Positions 15,949-30,122 of a stretch of DNA of 64,000 nt are shown piece by piece (within the stretch, counting starts at the first letter, position 1; the number at the start of each line of letters is the position of its first letter). The stretch is from Vespula vulgaris (lineage: Eukaryota > Arthropoda > Insecta > Hymenoptera > Vespidae): NCBI RefSeq assembly GCF_905475345.1, contig NC_066601.1:489501-553500 (forward strand), written 5' to 3'. The notes under the pieces are model-generated. The model was not told where the DNA came from, searched no databases, and saw nothing but the letters and a program-made list of their open reading frames with translations. A program made the position numbers and the translations under genes.

Positions 15949-16734
15949 TCAACATGGAGGAGGGCTAGACGTTGGTGCAGCGTCAATAGTTGCTGTGGAA
16001 GAAGATGCCACTGCTGAGGTTTTATTTTCAGTAGGTAACCTCCGCCTAGCAAACATGAACTGTTCCATTAGTTCGTGATGTGCTTCCAATCGTTCAATAC
16101 AATGTAGACATGCAGTTTTGGGTAGCGGATCATTCATATTTACCTGTATACAAAATATATGCAATAACAATAATCATGTACATTTCAAGCAATTTTTTAA
16201 CAAATTGTTAAATCAATAATATAATAAAAGATTAGAAAGTTTGATTTTTTTAAAGGCATCCTTTGTTATATATATTTGACATGTTCCAAATGCAAGTATA
16301 GCAAAATTTGTTATGAAAAAGATTTCTCTATATATACAACATAAGCAATAAATAGTTATATAAAGTTTTTTATTAAAAATGAATATAATATAAATTTAAT
16401 GTGGTATAAAATTATTACTACTCATGCTGTCATTTTAGTGTGAAACAAAATGTGTCTATGTACAGTATCATTCTATCATATTAATAAAAATATGTTATAA
16501 TAACAGGATTGTACATTAACTTCCATACAAATAAATTGATTAGAAAAGAATTTATAAACAAAATTTATAAAAATAAATATATATTCTTACCGTAATTGGA
16601 AGATAAGCATTGATTTTTTCCGCAAGTTTCATTCTTTCACCCTCTTCACCGTAAATGTGGATCACGAAACGGTTCATTTTACTGCAAAGTCTGCATATGA
16701 AACCTGTAATTACAGCTTTATCCGTACTACCCAT
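15949..16734 (-). CDS. Small ZAD (zf-AD) protein without C2H2 fingers
   Basis: Two exons, 16591-16734 and 15949-16143, join in phase 0 (ACG before GTAAGA, TATACAG before GTA) into 112 residues. They make one zinc-finger-associated domain (ZAD). The four zinc ligands are C14 and C17 in CRLC and C60 and C63 in CLHC, with the hydrophobic helix IERLEAHHELMEQF after them. ZADs dimerise and usually sit at the N-terminus of insect C2H2 transcription factors. Here the domain is followed only by a Ser/Thr/Ala/Pro-rich tail (SAVASSSTATIDAAP) and a stop. No zinc finger exon is visible in the 4 kb downstream. It could be a true stand-alone ZAD that modulates partner proteins, or one isoform of a longer gene. 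It is divergent from USP34, with 1.6 kb between the starts. Confidence 0.8.
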
Positions 16735-18332
16735 TTTGCTATTGTATTTTTAATTTCCTCTTTGGTATTTGCACTTATTAATGATCACTTAGATTTAGTG
16801 CTTAACAATGAATATTATGCACTAAAAACTATTATTTCAAGATGTTCTTCCCTTTAGATTCTTGAGTTTGTTTATCAGAGACTTCACACTATTGGCGCTA
16901 CTAGTATCACTTACTCCACTGCTTTCTCCAGGGCAGTACTTAGTCAACTCAATATTTCTTTAAAAAACATTTGAAAATTTTTAACATCATTCTTCTAAAA
17001 ATATGGATAATATCGTTTTATTTAATTATATGGCTTGTTTTATTATAAACGAAATGTTCTAATAATTTTTTAATTTTGCAAAAAAAGAACGTTTTCAATA
17101 AATAATATTTCTCCTACTTGAAATATTAAAAACGATATCTAATATTGCATTTCTTATATAAAATTTTTTTTTTATTCTAATACAATAAAATATAAAACAT
17201 TTATATTATAACAATTTCATTTCGCATATAGTAATTTAATATAAATTATAATATGAATAATTTAATAAATCTAAAAAGATTTTTATACGGTCCTGAGATT
17301 AACCGATTAAAAGTTAAATCGAAAGTCGAATATGACAGAAACATAACCATTTAACTGTCAATTGTCAACTTGTAATCAATTTAAATTATATATCTGTGAT
17401 ATATATATATATATATATATACACGCATATGTGTGTGTGTACGCATATATTATAATTATTTACAAAATTTGAAAAACTATCTATGAAAAATTAATAGATT
17501 TCTACATTAATCTTTATATTGTTTTATTGATATATAATAAAAGTAAAATTAAAATATTACTTTTTTTAACCTTTCCAACAAAAATATAGAATTAATGCAT
17601 AAAAAAAGATAATTGTTGTATAAGACATATTTCCTGTAGAAGTAGCATTATTACATTGTTGCCAAGAGTTAGTGAAATCGAGTTTATCAATAAGGATACA
17701 TTTCCAATTGGAATTATTTGTCTAATTATAAAAATAATATATCAGAGTAAAGTATAAACATAATAATTATATTGATTGTGTAATCAATATAATAGATATA
17801 TTTATAAAATATTATATATACACATATATAATACAAGTATTTTTATTTTTTTATTATTTTTTGTACTAATATTTCTGCTATTAGTTACTATTAATATAGT
17901 AAATAGTTTTGAAATCCACGTTGCATACATGGAACATGGCGACGATCAGCTGTCTTCTGTCATAATGACATTCATATAGATAGAAAATTTGACTATCTAA
18001 TCGAAATTGTTATTGCTATTAACGAGAAGTATTTTACATATGTGAAAATTACGTTCAATTTAAAAAAAGAATTCAATCAATTTGTAATTAAACGAAAGAG
18101 AAAGAAAGACATTGAAAAAAAACAAAGCTTTTTACTTGAAGTAAGTTACGAGTGAATGCAGCTGCGACAAGAAAAGCAATATGGAGGCTAACGAATTAAT
18201 CAACTGTTCAGAATAGTCAGAGAGACAGAGATGTTTAATAATATTATCATTTTTGGCAGTGCATGGTAATGAAATTGAGTAATGAACTTAACGTGATTAA
18301 AAAAGCCTTTTCGGGGCTACAGTAAAATAATC
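16735..18332. promoter_or_regulatory. Divergent intergenic region ZAD gene / USP34 with USP34 leader
   Basis: AT-rich region between two head-to-head starts. It holds a TA/TG microsatellite near 17399-17440. The USP34 leader probably lies in the last few hundred bases. It contains two short upstream reading frames: 18181-18216, reading MEANELINCSE and a stop, and 18231-18269, 12 codons and a stop. No other gene is seen. Confidence 0.45.
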
Positions 18333-21300
18333 ATGTGTGATGTGTGCGCTGACTTTCATGATCTTCTGCTCTCTTGTAAGCATAATATACACAAGTCTAT
18401 TTTATCTTAACCTATTCTATTCCGTTACATACAGTTTATGTATTAACGTAGTTGTATGATTGTAATAGAGAAAACGTAGGAGTAGAGTAATTTATAGATT
18501 ACTATTTATATACATATATATAAGTATCGTATTTTGTTTTTTACATATAATTGTTTGTTAAAAACTTTATAACCTGAGATCAATTTTAGTATTTAAAAAT
18601 TTTCTAGAGCATTATAACAACGATATTTATGATATTAATTTAAAAAAACTCAATAATAAAATTAAAATAAAATTATTAAATGATAGAAACAGTTTATGTT
18701 GTACATAATAAATTTTAACTTTTTTAATGATGTTATAAAACATTTTGTATATATTTTAAATACATATTCATAGAAATAATCTTGTATGTATAGATGATGA
18801 TCGAACATCAAAAGAGCAAGATGTATTAACTACTTTATGTGTAGCAGATGTGGACACTACTTTGCATTATGTTAACCAATGGGTACAAAGGTATCTGATT
18901 TGTTTACGAGATAAAATTTAAATATTAATTATTAAATATTATTAGTTATAATAATAAATGTTAAATTAATAATAAATATTATTAGTTATAGATTATTAGT
19001 TATAATATGGCTAGATCTTTTGCTTATTAAAAAAATTACATTTTTTTGCAATTTGTAGACAATGTATGTGTTGTTATCGAGAAATTAAAAACTTTGATCG
19101 ATTTATAAGACTGACTCAAAGTATTGTTCTCTGTACATTACAACAATTACAAACTATACAACAAGATGGACAGCAAGATAATACAAAAGAGTCAGTCAAA
19201 GAAGAAAAAGACGAGGAAGAGAGCACAAATAAAGGAAATACAAGCGATACAAATCAAACATCTAGTTGGTCTCAACAAGATAGAGAAAAATTATTTCATC
19301 TTCTCTCCAAAATTTTTTTACTTAATTTTCCTCTCTATATTGCAATGAAACATGGAGGTGCTATAAATCCATTAGCTCCAGTGAAGGTAATATAACCCAT
19401 GTAGTATATTCAATGAAATTATTTTGTATGTATTTATTTATCTTTATTTATCTATAAAGGATGAAGGAGGTTATTGTGAACCTCATGACCCTGAAGTACC
19501 AGCACCTTTGATTCGTGCAGTATCTATATTTTGTCATCAAGGTGGTTTTAATTTAATGTCTGGTTGTTTTGATATGGAGAATACACTGCCTGTCAGCCTT
19601 GCACATTCTATGGTTGCAGTAATTTGTAATTTAAAACTTTGGTTGAACTATGGTAGTGTTATTCAATTATTTATACCTCTACGTAGTCGAGTTATGAAGT
19701 ACATGTGCCGATTAGGAGATAAAGAATTACGCACACCAGCAGTCAGAACTATGGCAGGTAAACATTAAAAATATAACTGAAGCAAAATACTCGTAACTAT
19801 ATAAATGAATCAAATTTGATTTAATATATTTCTGTGTGTTAAGATTTCATGTGGAGTGCAGTTAAAGATCCAATAGATGCAGTATTGCCAAGCTTTGATC
19901 GAGATGGATTAGACTTGGCCTTCAAATATTTTACCAGCACAACTTTGACTATGAGATTGGCAGGAGTAGCTCAAATTAATGCTCATATTACTGCATTTAA
20001 TGAACTTTGTAATAGTGAAACAGTTGCTGAAGTTGAACAAGTAGGCCATGCGCTAGCTGCATGGTTGACTGATAATAATATCATAGCTCATATATTTGGA
20101 CCAAATTTACATGTAGAAGTTATTAAACAAAGTCATATTGTATTAAGTTTCTTAGCTATGGAAGGTAGAATTACATCTTCAGATATGGATACCATTTGGC
20201 AAGCTGCACAGTTAAAACATTGTGGTCGTCCAGTATATGATTTATTGGCACCATTAGTGAAACATTTAGCACCCACACCTGTTCTTCACTTATATTCTTT
20301 ACTAGGAAAGTTAGAACCTAAGGATCATACAGAGCAAAGTTTGTTTTTAGCATCAGCATTGATAAAATTTATATGGACATCTGGTGGTTCGGGTTATTCA
20401 AGAGGTTTAACTATGAAAAACAGAGAAATTTTAAGAGGTTCAAGTGGTGTTGGAGGAAGTAGTAGTAGTGATCCAAGTGGTATGGATGGTAGTAGTCCTG
20501 ATGAAGATGAAGAGGAACCTAGTCCTACTTTATCCGACGGTCCATCTCCGAGGAAACAAGCAAGAGGAGATAGCAGTGATGGAGAAGGTATATTAATTAA
20601 TCATTTAATTACTTTTTCAATAATAAAAATATAAATTAAGAGAAGAATTTGCCTTTTTTAATAGGTCCATTTAAAGGTAAAAGTTTAGAAAGCATCCCTG
20701 TTGAATCAAATTTAAATGAAGTAGAAGACCCTGTTTCTGAAAAATCCGAATGTACTACTGAACTAACAAAAGACACATCTTCAAATGCATTGCAAGATGA
20801 TACAAAGGATAAGCAAAGCTGTTCTGATGTAGAAGCAGATACAGAAAAGTCAAATACCGAAGAACCAGTAATCCATGAAAAGAAAAAAAGAAAAGTATTA
20901 CGAAAAAGAAAGAAACCTCAAAAACGATCAATAACAACAATTGAAAAAACATTGGAAGATATTGTTGGTCAAGAAGGTAGCATAAAGTCTAAAGAATTAT
21001 TGACTAGTAAAAGTAGAACAGAAGATGTATTAGATGGTAGCTTAGAATCTGGTACACTTACCTCATTGGATGAATCAAAAGTCGTTGATACTCTTGATCG
21101 AGTCAAACAACAGGCCATGGCTTTAGATCCAACTGATCAACAAGTACCAACAACAGCATCTTTGTTGAGAAGGGCAAACAAAAATAAATATATGTCATTA
21201 GTAGGCCATAATGTAGACAGAGCACCTGATTCTGCAGATACATCTCATGATGAAGATGATAGCGATGTAGCAGGAGTACTAGCTGCTGCAGATGGTCCAG

Positions 21301-24300
21301 GAGCTGTTATATCTGAACTTGCTGGATTAGTTCATGCGAGCGGACCTACTTTCTTACCTTCTGGTTTAGATGAAATGCTTTCAGATGAAGAAGGTTCTTA
21401 TAGTAGTAGAATATCTAATAAAAGTGAGAAAAATATGGCAGATTTTGATGGCGAAGAAAGTGGTTGTGAAGAAGAATTAGCACAACTGGCAGCACGTCAC
21501 TTGACAGCTATTCAAATGCAAGCCTATCATCCACATCATTCTCATCCAACTATGACTATTAGAAGATCTGTATGTCGTCCTCCACAAGTGCGAACAGTCC
21601 GTCAAGCGGTATCAAGATTGAATTCTCAATTTAATTTAGAAACGGTATGCAAACCAGGAAATACATTATTGTGGGATCTTTTGCAAGATGATAAAATTGG
21701 TCAACTGGGAGAAGGATTAGCATTAGAAGCGGAAAAAGCATTGTGTAATTTACTGTGTTTTAATGTTGACCGTTTAATACCAATGAAATTCATTGAAGGT
21801 TGCTTAGAAAATTTAGCGACTAATCATTCTGTAGTTGTATCTTTAAGATTATTACCAAAGTTACTTGCAAGCTTTCAACAATTTGGTGCAATGGATGCAC
21901 ATACCATCACGACATGGGCTGATCGTGAACGTGGTATGATGAAACATTTTTTTAATAATTTGAAAACGTGTACTAGTAATGGACCAAAAAGTAGTTTATA
22001 CTCGCATCAAACGGAAATTCAAGTTAGATTACAATTTTTATCTTCAATTTTTTCACCTTTGGGTTCACCGGATTGTTTTCGCCTAAGTCTTGAACAAGTG
22101 GACATATTATGGCAATGCTTATCCCAGGATTCAACGTGTGCTGATGAACTTTTTAGTTGGTTATTAAGTCAAGCAAAATCTACAGAGCAACATGCTCTTG
22201 GAATGGATACATTGAAACATTTATGTATGCGTAAACTTCCAAGTTTGCCACCTGAAACTATAAGCATGACAGGTCTTAGTCTTTTCCAACAATTATGCAA
22301 TTTAGCACGTTTAGCTGCTGCACATTTGGATAGACCTTTAAGAGATGTTGACTCAGTTGGAATGGATTTCCTGTGGAAAATTGCTTTGAAGGCAAAGAGC
22401 ACAGATGTCAGTATGGCTGCTATTCAATATTTAAATGGTTATTACATATCTAGACAATTGTCTCAGGAAGCTGAATTTGTTTCACAATGTATGATGCATC
22501 TTGCTGCAGCTAGTGCAGATTTAGAAATAAATGAAGAAGCTAGTTTACGTTGTATACAAAGAGCACTGCTTTTACTAAGAACACATCTAGAAGTATTCAG
22601 GAAACGCTATGCATATCATTTACGTCGTTGGATACTGGAAGGTAGAGGTGCGGGAAGTCATATGGCTATGAGTATGTCAGAAAAAGGACAACATATAAGA
22701 ATTTTTGTCCAACCTGCTGGAATACCCGAAAAAACAAGGTTTACCCTTTTAAATACTGATTATGTTGCAGATTTGAGAGCAGAAGTTGCTAAGTGGTGGG
22801 ATGATACACAAAATAATCAAGAAAAAGCAGCTACTTCTACAAATGTGACACAAAATGCTAATTCAGTTTTAGGATCTCTTCTTACTGATGGCCCAATTAG
22901 AATGATTACGCAAGGTCAAGAATTAACTATCGACTTTGATGAAAAGACTTTGCAAGAAATGGGTTTTAAAGATGGACAATTAGTCTTTATTTCACCTGGT
23001 GCAGGTCGTAATAATACTGGTCGATGTAATAAAAGAGATATGGATTCACCGTCTCTGTTACCTCCACCACCAAGAGAATCATTACCAACTCTTCTTCTAT
23101 TGCGGCCACAGTACTTTGAACAGCTTTTTACATTGATGAGAACACTTAGTGCTATGAAGGTCACAGTAAAAGGAGGTCAAGAAATTCCACATACAAAAGC
23201 TCAGGTTCTTTCTAGAAGAGTCTGGGATACATTAACCTTACTTCCTACTAGTCCGACATTATTGAGAGGCTTTCAAAAATTGGGAGAGACATCTTTACCT
23301 GATTTATTGGATCCTGCCAGTCCTCAAAAATTAATGTATTCTTTGTATATAGTAGAATCTTTAAGTAGAAGAGGAACAGAATGTCAGCAATCCTCTGTTT
23401 CTTCCGCTTTAAGTTCATCACCTATACATGAAGGTGGTGGTGATGCAGATGATAATCATGATGAGAAAGAAAAGGATATACCGTGGTCAACAGTGTTTGT
23501 TCAACATGGAGGTTTGCGGCATTTGTTTGATATTTTTATGTCTGAATGTTTGGAACAAGGAGATGGTAGTGAATGGCAACAAGATTGTCTTGCAAGCTTA
23601 TTAAAGCAATTATGTTATCTTGGTGTTGTCAGAGAAGAGAAGAAACGTAAAGCAGATAAATTATTGATACCTAAACTTAGTGATGCGATGCTTTCTATGA
23701 TGAATGTTAATACTGTTATGCCGAGAATAACAAGTATTTTGAATGAGGCATCTTTACCACGTGACCCAAATCATTACAAAACAGGTGTGTTTGGTAGATC
23801 TCAAGTTATCCATTATACTATGGCATTGTTAGTATGCTGGGTACATAGTGATCCAGTTGTAAAACAAAGCTTATTTTCATCATCTGAACCTTTTGGAAAA
23901 ACTTGGTTACGTCGTCTTGTATTGGAAGATCCTGAGCCAGCTGTACGAAGAGAAGTGTGTACTGCTTTCTATAGATTATGCTTAGGAACAACAGGAACAG
24001 AAAACGATAATTCTGAACCCTCTGGTCTTATTGTACCAATGCTAAACACATTACTTGAACATCTTGTGATCGCAGAAGCTATGCAACCTTCTCACAGAAA
24101 GCCAGATTTACCATTACATTTACATCCTGTTCTTGATGATGGCAAGGAACCATATGGGCCTGCTTGTAGAGATTATTTTTGGCTTGTATGTCGTTTAGTC
24201 GATTCTCTTCCACGAGAAGTTATTAAAGATGTCTCAGATGATTTGTCTAATGGGACCATAGACTTAGAAGCTTTGGCAATCAGAGTTATTGATTCTATTA

Positions 24301-27300
24301 TTAACAGAGAACATCTCGAAATGCGACATAACACAGTGGAAGATGATGGTTTGGTTGGTTTATTAAATCTTGCATGTAATATCATGACGCATAATCCACC
24401 TTGCAAGCAAGGGAAAATTGGGCAAAATTTATTACATGAAGTATTTGATTTTTTATTTGCATTGCCAAATCCTCGATCAAAACATGTTCCCAAATGTAAA
24501 AGTCAAGTTTCTAGATCAGCAGCATTTGATTTATTAGTTGAGCTTGTAAAATCTGCACCAGATAATTATTATATACTTCATGAGAAATTGTTAACTCAAC
24601 ATAGGCCTGGTCCACATTCTCCATATCCATGGGATTACTGGCCACACGAAGATGGACGATCAGATTGTGGATATGTAGGACTTACAAATTTAGGTGCAAC
24701 ATGTTATATGGCTAGTTGTATGCAACATCTTTACATGATGCCTCAAGCACGTATTTCTATCTTAGGAGCTGATTGCAATAGAGCTAATAAACATCAGCTG
24801 ACATTACGTGAATTACAACGAATGTTTGCATATTTATTGGAATCTGAGAGAAAAGCATACAATCCTAGAAGTTTCTGTCGCGTGTATACTATGAATCATG
24901 AACCCTTAAATACGGGAGAACAGAAAGATATGGCAGAGTTTTTTATAGATCTCGTATCTAAGTTAGAAGAAATGACGAGCGATTTGAAAAATTTAGTAAA
25001 AACTTTATTTTGTGGAGTAATATCGAATAATGTGGTCTCGCTAGATTGCGAACATGTAAGCCGTACACTTGAGGAATTTTATACAGTTCGTTGTCAAGTA
25101 GCTGATATGAGAAATCTCTATGAAAGTTTAGATGAGGTAACTGTCAAAGACACTCTAGAAGGAGATAATATGTACACGTGTTCTCAATGTGGCAAAAAAG
25201 CAAGAGCAGAGAAGAGAGCATGCTTTAAAAAACTTCCACATATATTATGTTTTAATACAATGAGATATACTTTTAATATGGGCACTATGCTTAAAGAGAA
25301 AGTTAACACACATTTTAGTTTTCCTTTAAGATTGGATATGTCGGGATACGTAGAGAAAAAATTGATGCCGCAACATTATCAAGAGGAAAGAAAAGCATCT
25401 GCTAATATCAAAATTGAGAATAAAGAACATACTGCCTTAGATGGCGAAGAAGAAGAAGAAATGGAACATTATCAGTACGATTTAATTGGTGTTACTGTGC
25501 ATACTGGTACAGCTGATGGAGGACATTACTATAGTTTTATTAGAGATCGTACTTCTCCTAATAAGGACAAATGGTTTTTATTTAATGATGCTGAAGTTAA
25601 ACCATTTGATCCAAATCAAATTGCAGCAGAATGTTTTGGTGGTGAGATGACCAGTAAAACATATGATTCTGTAACAGATAAATTCATGGATTTCAGTTTT
25701 GAGAAGACAAACTCAGCATACATGCTTTTCTATGAGTGGTGTACAGATCCTGGTGATCAGTTGAAAGAAGAAGAAGCTACTGTTTCCAGCCCAACTAGTT
25801 TACGATCATCTTTGCTAAGTCATAAGCAAACAAATAAATTACCACCTTTAGAACTAAATAAAGAGTTAGAAGATTGGATATGGCAAGATAATATGCACTT
25901 TTTGCAGGACAAAAATATATTTGAGCATACCTACTTTACATTTATGTGGCAAATATGTGGTTACATACCACAAACATTACTTTCTGTTCAACCAGATATT
26001 ACGGAAATGTCTGCTGAACTTTCAACCTCTTTTTTCATGGAAACATTTATTCATGCTAAAGAAAAACCTACCATGGTTCAATGGGTAGAATTACTTACAA
26101 AACAGTTTAATGGTTCACCTGGTGCATGCGCCAGATTTCTTGAAAGAATGGCTAGTAATTCATGGTGGCCTATACAAATATTAGTAAAATGTCCTAATCA
26201 AATGGTAAGACAAATGTTTCAAAGATTATGTATTCATGTCATTCAACGATTACGCGCTACAGAAGCACCTCTCTATCTGCTTTGTGATGAAGAAAACGAT
26301 TTAACCACTGTTGGCACTCGATCGTGCGTTACAAGATTCGTTAGAATGCTTTTATCTTTGATGGAACATGCTAAGCAACATTTAAAACATCTTACAGAAT
26401 ACTTTAGTTTCTTATACGAGTTTAGTAAAATGGGAGAAGAGGAGACATTATTCCTTATACGAGTACAGGCTATTTCTACGATGGTAAACTTTTATCTAGG
26501 TCATAAAACACATGAGTTCGTTGACGCAGTTAGCGAAGAAGAAGAAGAAGAAGAAATTGTAACAGTACCAACAGATAAATTGAGACCAGCTTCGCTAGAT
26601 AAGATGATTACACTAATAGCAACATTAGTTGAACGTAGTAGAGGACCGGATCATAGGTAGGAATGGATCTGTACATGAAAGAAAAATCATTTTAAATTTA
26701 ATTTTTTATGATTTTAAAATTAAATTTCATTTAATATTCATCTATATATATCTGTGTTCATACAATCGCGAATGTTTAGAAATATTTTACAATTTTGCAG
26801 ATTAACTTTATCGCCAACAGATCTAAGTGCAGTAGCAGGAGGTAAAGGATTTCCATTTTTATATCAGCAAACACGAGATGTCATTAATTTGAATCAAACA
26901 AGAAATTTAATTCAATCTTTGTGTCGATGGAATGATAGATTGGCTATACATATTGTGACAATGATTTTTCAAGCAATAACCAAACATACAGATGTTTGTC
27001 AACCGTTTTTCAAACTTTTGACTCTGCTTACCGAAAGTTCAGGTCCTAGTGGATTACCCTGTATGACACAATTAATTCTGGGTAGAGTATGGGAAGCAGC
27101 TAGAGTTGCACCTCATGGAGCTCTTGAATGGTTGGCTCTTGCTGTTACCAGAAGCAAACTTGCACATGCATGGGTTCTACAAGGATTAGACACTTGGTTG
27201 CAACATTTTCTTCTTGAACATTCAAACCAAAGAGTTCGTTCTGCTGCTGCTTTCCTTTTAGTATCACTTGTACCTTCAACTCATTTTAGACAAGGATATC

Positions 27301-30023
27301 GCAGTGCTCATCGATTGGGATTAGGATGTAACACTTCTAGAGAACTTCAATTATCTCCAGAAGCTACATTAATATTGCACCAAATTTATACTGCACTTTT
27401 AAGATTATTGCAACCCGCAAGACATTATATTGATTTACAAACTCATGGTACAATGAAACTCACTGCCTATTTTGCATTGCTTACATATTGTGTTGTCTCT
27501 AAAACAGAGAAATTAATGGTATGTATTTCATATACGAAATTGTTTCAAATAATTTTAAAATAAAACTAATAATTATTTAAAATTATACATTTCAGTTTGG
27601 GCAATATTTAAATGATTTATGGACATTATTTCATCCAAAGCTTTCGGAACCAAGCATTCCAGTACATCATAATAAGCAAGCTGTATTATTATTTTGGTAT
27701 CATGTTTGTTCTGATTGTCCTGAAAATGTAGCCATGATACTTCATAATCCACATATAACCAAAAATATTGCATTTAATTATATACTGTAAGTTGTTCATT
27801 TATATATAATAATACCAACTAACTTGCATGTATGCTAGAAGTAAATTAATTTTATTTATTTTTCTAATAGTGCCGATCACGAAGATCAAGATGTTGTATT
27901 ATTCAACCGAGTAATGTTACCTGCTTATTACGGATTATTACGAGTTTGTTGTCAGCAATCACGAACATTTACGAGACAATTAGCTGCGCATCAAAATATA
28001 CAATGGGCTTTTAAAAATATCACACCGCATCCTACCCAATATTCTACTGTAAGTTTTCATAGATAATTATCATATAGTGTGTAATTGTCATGTGTGTGCG
28101 CGCGCGTGTGTATTAATCATTATTAATATTTCATTATAAAAGAAAAGACTTTTCTAATATATCATATATGGTTGATATTTGTATTTAAAGATGATTTTTT
28201 GATCTAGGCGGTAGATGAATTATTCAAATTGATGCAACTACTAGTTGCCAGGCATCCAGATCAAACAGAACAAGAAGAAGCTGAAATTGCATCATTTAGA
28301 AGAGGTACACTATCTTCGTACTTACAAGGGCTGGATGGTCGTTCCTGTTGGGCTACATTAATTTCTGCATTTCGGTATGTTATTCTCTGATACAATTTTC
28401 TTATTGTGGAATAATGCATAATAGGATTATATATTTGTTTTTATCAGGATTCTTATAGAATCGGACGATGATCGTTTGTATGTTGTATACAATGGAGGTC
28501 TAAGCATGGCTCTTGAAGCTTTTCACATGTTACATATAATGTACCATGAAGCAACTGCATGCCACGTGGCTGGTGACTTAGCTGAATTAATAGCTATTAT
28601 TGTAGAATTAGTAAGATGTATTCGTACAGCAAGAGATGGACCTGATGCAAGAAATATCCTTGCCAATTGCAAGGAGTGGCCAGATGTATTAAGAAAATTG
28701 GCAACATTATTAAATACGTATAATCCACCAGATATGCGTAATTTGGCAATCGATCTTCTAAAAGAACTCGTTATGCTTGTTCCTGCAGATGCTATACTTG
28801 TTCTAGCGCCATTATTATCTCATTGTCATGCAGCTCTTCAAGAGTCTCATGCAGCTGTTCCACCTGGTCCTTATCTTCCAAGGAGATCTACTCCACCAGG
28901 AAAAATGCCTACAAGACCTGCTAGACCAATGGTGCAAATGGCAGTACCACATTCTCAACTTGAAGCATCTAGAGGAGTAGATCCAGAATATGATAGCGCC
29001 TTGCTTGAATTTTATTTACCATATCATGAGTTGATCGATGTTATGTGCAGACTTGCAATCAATAATGATTGCATGACAGAAACATTGGTTAACTTAAGTG
29101 CTATGTTAGGATTTGAAGGTAATCATAATATTTAATATCTAATTCTGTATGGAATTAATCGTAGATTTCATCACCAATTTCATATTCCAGGTGTTCCCTT
29201 ACATTTGGCATTATTTCCAAGATTATGGTTGGATGTCCATGCTGCCACACATATAGATAGAAAGCATATAGCATCTCTCCTTTGTTCTTCCTATACAGTG
29301 GATTATGTAGATGCTGTTCTATTAGATGAAAGATCTTCATTAGGAGTACCTGCAATACATGCTTTCTTAAAAACTTTCTTCCCTAAACTCGCCAATCATG
29401 TATTAACTGAGCAAACCTGCCTACTTATTGATAACTTAGTTAGTTCTATGACAGCAATGGTGGAAGCGGTTGATATTCAAGCATCTGCTCATAGACTAAC
29501 TGGTGATTTACGAGCTTTAGCTCTTGTTTATAGTAGCAGTACAAGACTGAAACCACCTACTAGCTTACAATCAGCTTTAGAAACTTTATTATCGCGTACT
29601 CGAACGATAAAAGTCAAAGAATCTAATCAACAGGAAATAGAAGCCCCTTCAAAAAAACGTAAGTTTAATATTAGCGATGACAATGACCAAACTAAAAAGG
29701 ATCTACATCAGATTACAGAAATTGACGAACAGAAAACTGTTTCTAATATAGATATTGAAGATAAAAACATTGTAGAACAAAATGATACATCTCCTGATTC
29801 TATAGATGAAAAAACTAGTTCACGACATAAGGATAATGCTCAAATGGAAACTATTTCTACCAATGCCGGTTCAATATCTACAAATTTAATTACCACCGTG
29901 ACATCTAATAGCTGTACAAATCAGTTGCGATGTTCTTTAACTAACATGTCGCGGCTTGAAATGTTGGAGAAGACCATTGTGGATTTACAAATGATCGTGC
30001 AATTACAACCGAAAAATAATTAG
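18333..30023 (+). CDS. Usp34: Ubiquitin carboxyl-terminal hydrolase 34 (USP34/puffyeye)
   Basis: Very large cysteine deubiquitinase. Its vertebrate and fly relatives act in Wnt/Axin, Myc and DNA-damage control. Twelve exons: 18333-18375, 18794-18890, 19059-19386, 19460-19757, 19844-20587, 20665-26656, 26801-27518, 27596-27786, 27871-28048, 28208-28374, 28448-29118 and 29191-30023. All phases agree and give 3419 residues. The N-terminus MCDVCADFHDLLLS and the RQCMCCYREIK segment match the family. Long helical repeat regions flank the catalytic domain. The Cys box GYVGLTNLGATCYMAS has the nucleophile at C1850, and the His box GGHYYSF has H2124. A zinc-ribbon-like CSQCGKK lies between them. Acidic low-complexity stretches include EEEEEEE. 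The central exon is 5,992 nt, unusually long for this gene set. AATAAA hexamers at 30112 and 30117 follow the stop closely. The first two exons are inferred from frame and splice sites. Confidence 0.95.
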
Positions 30024-30111
30024 AGAGTTGCATGTTTCCGAACGATGCTTTTTATGACAACGTACAATATAGAGGACTGACTTCGCACATAAACGTGTGA
30101 TTATTTGTGAA

Positions 30112-30122
30112 AATAAAATAAA
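30112..30122 (+). terminator. Polyadenylation signals of USP34
   Basis: Two overlapping AATAAA hexamers (30112-30117 and 30117-30122) about 90 nt after the USP34 stop codon. They are followed by a T-rich stretch. This is the nearest plausible 3' end. Confidence 0.55.

Noticed and set aside
15866..16078. Plus-strand 70-codon reading frame
   Set aside because: Antisense shadow of the ZAD gene's second exon, whose minus-strand frame has conserved zinc ligands and splice sites.
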